From Sipunculus nudus (lineage: Eukaryota; Annelida; Sipuncula; Golfingiida; Sipunculidae): DNA of 64,000 bases. The stretch covers positions 51,591,124 to 51,655,123 of the forward strand of contig CM049308.1 of NCBI GenBank assembly GCA_026874595.1. The letters are read 5' to 3'. Positions 56,101 through 64,000 of this stretch are shown in pieces. How positions within the stretch are numbered: the stretch's first letter is position 1; every line of letters begins with the position of its first letter. A model generated the notes under the pieces. That model had not been told where the DNA came from. It worked only from the letters and a program-made list of their open reading frames with translations, and did not search any database. The position numbers and the translations under genes are program-made.

Positions 56101-56380
56101 TTTATCAGGAATAATTTACTATATTTCTTTTGATGTTTTAACAAAATTTGGCCAAATAACTTTAAAAGTAAATGGCTAACATTTATTAAATTTTACTACA
56201 ATTAGTCGATCGTGAGTAGAAATTCACACAAACGCACCAACTAATACCAATAATTCAGGCAAGGGTTACAAAGATAGTTGCCTTGAATATAGCTTAAAAT
56301 ACCTCAGATAGCTTTATGCATGGTATCCTAAGCTTTATTTTTAATGGTATCCCCAGACAAAGTCGGGATACTATGGTTTC
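50136..56380. other. downstream non-coding region, no gene recognised
   Basis: I see no domain-bearing frame or convincing exon on either strand. The - strand frame at 50391-50825 (144 residues) and the + strand frame at 55203-55394 resemble nothing known and lack gene signals. Microsatellites are almost absent here, unlike in the introns. Confidence 0.55.
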
Positions 56381-56389
56381 ACGACGGTC

Positions 56390-57320
56390 CCGCCGCCGCC
56401 GCCGCAGAAAAACCTTGTGAGCGGGATAACTCAAAAAATATTTCACTTATCTTTTCAAACTTTACATTTGTATAGATATAGACAAGGGGACAAAGCCTAT
56501 TTAAAATGGGTTCATGACCTATGCTAGGAGAGTGACCTTGACCTTGAATAGGTCCATTTTTGCTGAAAATAACACAAATTCTTAAATATCTCAAGTAAGC
56601 TTGCATGGACTGGTCCAAAAATCAAGGTGACCAAAGATCTTGGATAGCAATGTGATATACCGAAACTGGTGGCGCCACCTGTTATCCTTTTCTTGTTTTT
56701 ACGCCTTTAATACCCCCATAATTGCCACTTGACAGTACTGTAAGCATTATAAGTCAAAAACTAATGGACAGATTTCTTTCATATTATGCACATGTAGACA
56801 GATGGGTTATGGGATGAGGTCCATTTACATTTGGGTCATGACCTTTACCATGAGAGTGGCCTTGACCTTTAATGTGTCCATATTTGGTGAAAATCACACT
56901 CTTATGATATCTCCAGTGTTGATAGCCATATGGATTTCAAACGTGACTTATGTATGGCCAACCACTAAGGTAAGAACCCTATAGGTTCTAGGGTCATGAG
57001 GTCAAAGGTCAAGGTCACTGGACTCGCATCTTAAAAGATACTGTGGATGCATTTTAAGCCAAACTTTCATCCCAGGTCTTCCATCTTGAATATATAGCTC
57101 ACTTGCCAATAGTGGATGATTCATATCAATTTTGGGGTCACAAGGTCAAAGGTCAAGGCCACAGAAGACATCTGTAAAAAAATTAGTTTCTGGATGATAA
57201 TTCCTGCTTTTATTGATGTATAGATTTCAAACTTGACTTATATATTTCCCATTGAAAAAGCAAGACCCCAATTGATTTTGGGGTCATGAGGTAAAAGGTC
57301 AAGGTCACAGGACCAACATC
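56390..57320 (+). repeat. tandem repeat block with AGGTCA motifs, left part
   Basis: Two diverged ~300-bp copies share a core of type CATGACC...GAGTGRCCTTGACCTT (near 56510-56560 and 56820-56880). Three ~144-bp units follow, each carrying a GGTCA-GAGGTCAAAGGTCAAGGTCA-like core (near 56995, 57138 and 57281). The unit also contains the text TTAAAAAGATTGTGGATGCATTTTAAG in diverged form. The repeat is non-coding. Confidence 0.8.
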
Positions 57321-57765
57321 TTCAAAAAGATTGTAGATTGATAGATGGAAGAAACAATAATTGCCTGCCAAGTGTCAGTATATGCTGCAAAAAATGGGGG
57401 CCTATTCTTAAAAGGGGGGGGGGCGTACCATGTCTGGGGATACTCTGGCACCTGCGGTGCCAAGAAATGCCTAGTTCATGGTTATTTTTAGATTGGAGGT
57501 ATCCCTCATGCCACAATTTTAGCTCGCATTGACTCAGGAATCAATGCTTTCAAATGGACCATCAAGTAATGTGCTTTAACCGGACATAGAAATTGCAAAA
57601 AAATGTCATTCAAACCAAATTCAGACAAGGTCTTCAAAGTTGACTGAAGGTTATATTGTGAATGTTAGCCCATATTGTAATATGTAATGCTTATCGGTCA
57701 GTTGACCGCCATGACCCATGGCTGTTATTTCAATGTATGACCGTGTCATTTTATATTCTCCATTT

Positions 57766-57975
57766 TTAGCTCTGCTGACTTTCAGTCATGCTGAGGTATA
57801 GCGATGGGTCATTGTCCGTCATCCTTCCGTCCGGCCGTTAGCAAGGCACAAATCGTAATCGTAAGAGCTAGGATCATGGACCCTGTGCAGTCTTAGAGGT
57901 CCATGCAAAATCTCCTTGGAAACCTGAAATCAGGTCTCTATTACCTTATTCTCCGAGCAATGGGGCTCAGAAGTA
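57766..57975 (+). repeat. left copy of a long inverted repeat
   Basis: The sequence from TTTTTAGCTCTGCTGACTTT onwards, through a CCGTCCGGCCGTTAGCA stretch and CACAAATCGTAA, recurs in reverse complement at 62390-62642 with high but imperfect identity. A more diverged same-strand copy lies near 59968-60200. It may be the terminal inverted repeat of a decayed DNA transposon about 4.9 kb long, or two independent insertions of one family. Confidence 0.8.
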
Positions 57976-58680
57976 TCTGAACAACTAATGCATTGATCAT
58001 CATGATTCTTTGAATGCATATTGATCATGGAGTGTTTCATCATTTCCTGAAGACTAATGGCGCCACCTGGATTTTTTTTTCGAATTTGTACCCCTTTTTT
58101 CTATATTTCAATTACCTTTAAAGATGCGGTCTTTTGTTAACAGGACACAAATCGTAACTATTGGACCTGGAATCTTCTATCTTGACATCCAGGGAAGTCA
58201 ATGAAAAGTCTCCCCGGACAGCTGAAATTAGGTGTCTGTTATTCATATCCTCTGAGCTATGGGGCTCAGAAATACCCCCAAGAATAAATATAAATGTGAT
58301 ACAAAAGTTCCTGTTTCTGAACAACTAATGCAATGATAACAATAATTCTTTGCATGCATATTGATCATGGAGTTTTTCATCAGTTCCTGCAGACTGGTGG
58401 CGCCACCTGGATTTTCCGCTTTTAAGCATTTTTTTCTCTATTTATGAGGCCTATAAAGATGCGGTCGTCCGTTAACAGGGCACAAAACGTAACCACTGGA
58501 CCCAGAATCTTCTGTCTTTACATGTTGGGAGGTCCGTGAAAAGTCTCCTTGGAAACCTGAAAGTAAGTCTCTGTTACCATATTCTCCGAGCTATGTAGCT
58601 TATAATACTCACCAGAATAATTGAAAATTAGATACCAAAGCAGGGTACAAATCGTAACCACTAGACCAATAATATACTTT
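57838..58680 (+). repeat. tandem ~300-bp repeats (CACAAATCGTAA family)
   Basis: Units start with CACAAATCGTAA-like sequence at 57847, 58146, 58481 and 58646, so spacing is 299, 335 and 165. Full units share TCTCC(T/C)TGGA, CCGAGC(T/A)ATGGGGCT, GCATATTGATCATGGAGT and GGCGCCACCTGGATTTT. Related single units recur at about 60045-60230, 62370-62545 (reverse) and 62790-63080. Confidence 0.85.
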
Positions 58681-60689
58681 TAGCTCAACGGGGAAAAATG
58701 GTCATGGTGATCTATTCAGCAAGCTGTATTCCGGAAACATCAATTTCATTGCTTGAACCAGTAGCAAATGTTCAGTCATCTATCACTATTTTGCCCTGAA
58801 CCATTAAGTAATGTGCTTTATGCATACAGATCTTCCTGCCCCTCCACAAAGTTTTAACAACATCTGCAATGATTTTCTTCTAGATAGGACAACAGTTGTA
58901 AACATATAACCTTAATCTCGTGCTTGTCAGCTGAGCGTCATGACCTATGGGTCACTTGTTAGAAAAAAAGCCGCCTCCATATTTGTAAGAAAAGTTTGTC
59001 ACGCAGGAGAACTACGCTAAATATTTTTTTTCGATCTTTAATCCTTTACTTGTTACTTTGGAAATATAAATTAAAACATTTCTTAAAATATAACAATACA
59101 ATATCAAGATAAAAATATCAAGATACAAACATGCCGTATATCACATCAATTTTCTGCAGTTCCCAATTTTGTTTGAGGCGATGATACAGATTTACCGACA
59201 GGCCAGTGTCACGCATGCCTGCGTGGTGCAGTTTTTAAGCCACCCATGGCGGGCCTTTAGATTCTATAGATATAGTTATAAATACCCGAGAGACCCTACA
59301 TTAACATTCAAACTCCTACAAACAGACAAGCCATTAAAGATATTAATGATGACAGTGTCAGCGCCAGAAATTAACAACTAGAGTAGAATTACAAGATACA
59401 TCTGTAATTGCTTGTAGGGACAAATGTACATCATTTTATACAAAGGTTTACACGCAACGGTAATGTTTTCAACAAGTCGTGGTGTATATATCGGGTTTCT
59501 GCACGACTTTTGAGGTGACAGACCATGCAGTTTACGTGTTGTTTATATCATTATTGTTCTGCTATATATATATGTTAGTGCTCGAGTGTGAAGTATGCAT
59601 TTTGAGCAACGCTGATAACTCCCGAGAAAAATACCATAAACAATACAGAATACGGCAAAACCTCGTCTACTGATTCCTGCGGACGAAATATCATCTCATC
59701 ATCCACACAACCATCATCCTAAGAAGCTGGTATGGAAGTATGGATCCTGATCCATCAGATCTCTGTACATGCTTGAAAAGGAGAAACATCTTACCTACCT
59801 ATAAAGCAACGATGATGTATAACGGATGCATGCTTTGGAACAAAGTTTCTTAAAAGTCAGTATCATATTATCCGGCAGTTTATAATGTAAACGCATTAAT
59901 TTAAAGATATGGATATATTTATTCTGAACAAACCTTCAAGGACCATGCACCCAAAATTCTGGTTCATATTTAGCTCATATAACTTTCAGTCAAGCAGAGC
60001 TGTAGCGACCACCCTTTCCTTTTGTCGGTCCTCTTTCCGCCGGCACGGCACAAATCTTAAGTGCTGGGCCTAGAAACTTCTAACTGAACATCCAGGGATA
60101 TATATTAAAATCTCCATTTAAACCTTTTATAGATCACTGGTGCCTATATATATATCCTCCGAGCTATGGGGCTTGCTTGTGCACCTCAGAATAATTAAAC
60201 AAGTGACCCATGGGTCATGACGCTCAGCTGCCAAGCATGACCTGCGACATCATGGGCTGCAATTCACAACTTCTAGTAAAATTGTTGCAGAACCTATATG
60301 CCAATTTTGTTTAAACTTTCTACATTGCAATAAATTCTTATCATATATGTCTGGTTAAAACATAGTGAATGATGGTCTGAGGCAAAATGTATGGTTGTTG
60401 AGCTATCAGGAACTAATCCCACAGCTTGCTCGATACCTGTCAGTCTCAAAAGGAATACCACACAGGCCATATATAAGATCAAAATATAGCAAAAGATCAA
60501 GGAAATCCATGCAAGAATTATTGTGAAACGGGTGCTTCCATATTAATTTTTATTCAATACAAGCCAACTGTACTGAGCTTTCATAAATGATGGTCATATT
60601 TATTAAGAAATCTTTGACCCAATGCAAGATTACATTAATATACATCCCACTGCATTCACTTTAATAGTTCTTGAGATAATATGTTCTAA

Positions 60690-60900
60690 AGGAATTTAAA
60701 GATGGCGTCCTGGTGGCCATATTGGATTTCTGACAGGTCGGAAATTAAACAACAAACATCCTCTAAAAGGGACCAAACTTCATAAAAAAATCACAGAAAA
60801 TGTCCTGGCAAAAGGATTTCTAAAATGGCTACCTGGCAGACATAATGGTTTTCTGACAAGTCACACATCCTCCAATAAGACACTAAACTTGTAGCAATTG
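60690..60900 (+). repeat. short direct repeat of GATGGCGTCCTGG type
   Basis: Two copies about 133 bp apart share ATGGC(G/T)(T/A)CCTGG, CATA(T/A)TGG(A/T)TTTCTGACA and ACATCCTC. They look like fragments of an interspersed repeat and are non-coding. Confidence 0.6.
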
Positions 60901-61849
60901 CTTCAAAGAATGTAACAGTTATGAATGTCCAAAACAATTCAAAAGGCATGATCAGGTTGGAGAGCTCTCATATAAGATTTATGAACATGCAAATGTAAAA
61001 AGTGCAAGTCCAATTTGTTTTAATTATCAGCTTGCTATTCAATGGGGTTAGCAGGGTAGGTAATCTGCAAAACCTAAAAGAAAAGAAATGCAGAAAGCAT
61101 CACTAAGAGTCTTGTAATCAAATAAAGCCATCCTAAATCCAGGTACAGACCCACATATTATCAGAACAAACACTTGCTGGTATATCTGATGATTTGTATA
61201 ATAATATTCAGATATCTAGAAAACTAAGTTTATTGCTATGATTCCATGATATAAACTGCAAAATGTTCCAATCATTTTATAAATCAGTAGCTAAACTTAA
61301 CACTTAACTCTCATAGTCTTAATGCCTGGCCAAAGCATTCCGGCAACAGTGTTTTTGTTATGCACTAATGATATATCCTTATCACTCCATGAGCTGATAC
61401 AAAAGGGAGTCATATATCACAAGTGTCACTGACAATTATGGGCACATAGTGAGATGTACCAGTTGTGAGTGCCATATGGTTATATATACAAGAGAACAAG
61501 AAAAATAGAGAGGGTCTACAAAATAAGTTATTGTGAACATCCCTGACCTATGACCTTGGCCTTTTGCCCACATATCAACTGGATTCTTTCTAAATGATGG
61601 GTAACTACTAACCACTTACATCTGGCCGGGTGTAATTACTTGGCAACCAATGAGTGAATAACTTATACCTGCAACCTTCAACCTCCTGACCAGCTGACCT
61701 CAAAATCAATTAGTTATTTCTTCATGCAAAAAGGCCCATAAATATGAAGTTTGAATCAAATTCAGTGATGCATAGATGTGGCATATGTGAAAGACTGAAG
61801 GTTTGGGTTGAACAGTTTCACTTGAAATATGTTCACAAGCATTTAGAAC

Positions 61850-62310
61850 AATATTGTGACCTTGACCTTTGACCTTTTGAACTCAACATCAATAGGCTTC
61901 TTCTCCTATTGGTAGGTTAGCCATATATGACAGATGGAAAGTATAGATTAAAAAGTTTGCTGAAAATGACTCCACGCAAGAAGAGGGTGCTGTGAACTTG
62001 ACCTTTGACCTCAAAATCAACAGGTCTTATCCCCTGTTGGCAGAGAAGCGATATCAGTGCTGAAAGGTTTGGAATGAAAGGTCTAGCTTGAAATGTGTCC
62101 ACAACCTTTTCAAAGAGGTGGATCCTGTGACCCTGACCTTTGACCTTGTGACCTCAACATCTAAAGGATTCTTCTCCCACTTAGTAGGTGAGCTATATGT
62201 GAAAGATCAAAGAATTGGGATGAAAGGTTAGGCTTAAAATGCATCCTGAGGCTTTTCAAAGAAGTTAGTCCTGTGACCTTGACCTTTGACCTTGTGACCT
62301 CAAAATAATT
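61850..62310 (-). repeat. tandem ~136-146-bp satellite-like units with DR1 motifs
   Basis: GACCTTTGACCT starts at 61864, 62000, 62135 and 62281, so spacing is 136, 135 and 146. On the - strand each unit carries AGGTCAAAGGTCA, a direct repeat of the nuclear-receptor half site with 1-bp spacing. It is followed by AGGTTT- and TTTCACATATAGCTCACCTACC-type text shared between units. Confidence 0.9.
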
Positions 62311-62389
62311 ATGATTCTTCCCCTGTTGGTAGGTGAGCTGTATGTGAAAGATGGAAGGTTTGGGATGAAAATTTTGGCTAAAAGAATTA

Positions 62390-62642
62390 TTTCTGGGGGT
62401 GTAAACACACCCCATAACTTCGAGAATATAGGTCGCAGTGACCTAATTTCAGGTTTGCAAGGAGATCGTTTTATACCCTCTAAGACTGCATAGGGTTCAT
62501 GGCCCTAACCCCTATGGTTACGATTTGTGCCCTGCTAACGGCCGGACGGGCGGCCGGACGGCCGGACGGACAGACGGAAGGACGCCGGACAAAGACCCAT
62601 CGCTATAGCCCAGCATGACTGAAAGTCAGCTGAGCTAAAAAT
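62390..62642 (-). repeat. right copy of the long inverted repeat
   Basis: This is the reverse complement partner of 57766-57975. It contains a local expansion of a GGACGGCC-type 8-9-bp unit at about 62540-62580 that makes it longer and GC-richer than the left copy. It ends with AGCTGAGCTAAAA. Confidence 0.8.
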
Positions 62643-62699
62643 GATACAAAAACCCCAGCATCTTCAAAATGAATGCATGATTGCCATGATTTTACATAG

Positions 62700-63100
62700 C
62701 TTATTGTTCATGGACAGGTTCATTATAGCTTTTTAAGACTGCACGGCGGTGCCACCTGTTTAGGGATCACTCTTTGTCCGTCTGTCTGTCTGTCCGTTAA
62801 CAGGGCACAAATCGTAACCGCTGGGCATATATAGAAGCTTCTAAGTTAATATCCATAGATGTCAATAAAAAATCTCCTTGTAAACCTGAAATTAAGTCAC
62901 TGCGACCCATATCCGACGAGCTATAAGGTTTGTAAATACCACTCAGAATTATCAAAAATTTGATACAAAACCTCCAGTATCTTAATAATTAATACATGGA
63001 TCTTCATGGCTCTGGCCTTGAATGTTGACCATGACTAGTTTTATCAGCTCACGATAATTGGTGGTGCCACCTGTTTTTTTATTTCCCCTATTTTAGACTA
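62700..63100 (+). repeat. further copy of the CACAAATCGTAA repeat unit
   Basis: GTTAACAGGGCACAAATCGTAACC at about 62797 onward is followed by the same internal landmarks as the units at 57838-58680. It is bracketed by GGTGCCACCTGTTT at both ends (near 62746 and 63062). Confidence 0.8.
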
Positions 63101-63339
63101 TAAAGTGACAGCAATCATGCCAGTTTCTCAGCTGTGGTTTTATCTAGTGTGTTTATTAATCACGAGTAGATGCCCTATATTAATCACCCTATTCTACAGT
63201 ATGTTCATCTGTCCGTCTGTCTGCTGTTCGTCCATCCACATTTTTTTCAAATGATAACTCCAGTTTGGACTGATATATGGATTCCAAACTTAACTCATGT
63301 ATAACCCACCACGAAGGCAAGAGTCCTAATGACTTTGGA

Positions 63340-64000
63340 GTCATCAGATCAATGGTCAAGGTCAAAGGGGCCATCTGTCAACAAAATTTCCAGATGATAA
63401 CTCCAGTTTGGTTAGAAATAGTGCTTTCAAACTTGCCCAACACTAAAGAAAGTACCATATCGACCTTGGGGTCATGAGGTCAAAGATCAAGGTCACAGAA
63501 CACATTTCTTTAAAACGATTGTAGCTGCATTTAAAGCCATCACAAATCTCCAATTTTCTAGATATTGCTTAACTACCAGTAGCGGAAGATTGTTTTTGAT
63601 TTTGGGGTCACAAGATCAAATGACAAGGTAACAGGGCCCATCCGCAAATTTGTGTATGGATGATAACTTTGGTTTCGATAGACAGAATGGCTTCAAACTG
63701 AATTTATTAATGACCCACCAATAAAGTAAGAAACGTTTTGATTTCGGGGTCCTGAGGTCAAAGGTGAAGGTCATAGGACACACATCTTTAAAAAGATTGT
63801 GGATGCATTGTAAATCAAACTTTTCATCAAAAATCCTTCCCATCTTTCACATATAGCTTACCTGTCCAAAGTTGAAGAAATCTGAAGATTTGGAGGTTAC
63901 TTGGTCAGAGGTCAAGATCTCTGGACCCGCTTTTTTAAAAAAAGATTGTTATGAAAATTAAAATGCTGCAAGTTCAAGGATAGTAAGTTCCCAGATTTTT
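63340..64000 (+). repeat. tandem ~140-bp units with AGGTCA motifs, right part (continues past window)
   Basis: Diverged AGGTCAAAG cores start near 63346, 63478, 63613, 63755 and 63909, spacing 132-154. The units share GGGGTC(A/C)(T/C)GAGGTCA, CATCTTTAAAAAGATTGT and GATGATAACT. They are the same family as 56995-57310 and the reverse of 61850-62310. The array runs to the window edge. Confidence 0.85.

Noticed and set aside
56380-64000. CRISPR-like or coding array in the repeat block
   Set aside because: The repeats are long, diverged, lack regular unique spacers and have no open frames; they are eukaryotic satellite or mobile-element sequence.

Overview
The window looks like nuclear DNA from an invertebrate animal, most likely a lophotrochozoan and probably a mollusc. 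The evidence is one split homeobox gene with canonical GT-AG introns, AT-rich non-coding DNA carrying several dozen (AT)n microsatellites, and a 3' end filled with diverged repeats carrying AGGTCA-type motifs, a style I associate with mollusc genomes. The host call is inference. I see no bacterial, viral or organellar gene organisation.

The only gene I can support is a Six1/2 (sine oculis class) transcription factor on the + strand, spread over about 40 kb. Its core is the exon at 39535-40207, which encodes the whole SIX domain and a K50 homeodomain. It is followed by a perfect donor, a 9.45-kb intron and a terminal coding exon (49662-49977) with a polyadenylation signal at 50106. The core exon starts at a splice acceptor and its frame is open upstream of the first in-frame ATG, so the protein probably begins further upstream. 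Two small exons far upstream fit in splice signal and phase: 9916-10006 (start codon, behind a TATA-containing promoter) and a 27-nt microexon at 11468-11494. Joined, the four exons give a 368-residue protein with a 79-residue extension before the SIX domain. A shorter 311-residue product starting at 39588 is also possible, from a non-coding first exon ending at 37167 or from a GC-richer CCAAT-containing region just upstream of the core exon.

Layout: 1-9630 is upstream non-coding DNA with microsatellites, one 146-bp near-perfect palindrome and a G-quadruplex motif. 9630-10006 is the candidate distal promoter and first coding exon. 10007-39534 is intronic (1.46 kb plus 28 kb, with the microexon between) and holds most microsatellites, two CTCF-like motifs and a candidate second promoter. 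39535-50130 is the core of the gene. 50130-56380 is plain non-coding DNA. 56380-64000 is a block of nested repeats: tandem ~140-bp units with AGGTCA direct repeats, ~300-bp tandem units, and long inverted copies at 57.77 kb and 62.64 kb that could be ends of a decayed DNA transposon.

The most interesting points are the distal N-terminal exons with the 27-nt microexon, the evidence for two or three alternative promoters of Six1/2, a CTCF-like motif inside the last coding exon, and the repeat block that supplies clustered nuclear-receptor-type half sites. I found no second Six-family gene and no wholly novel system.
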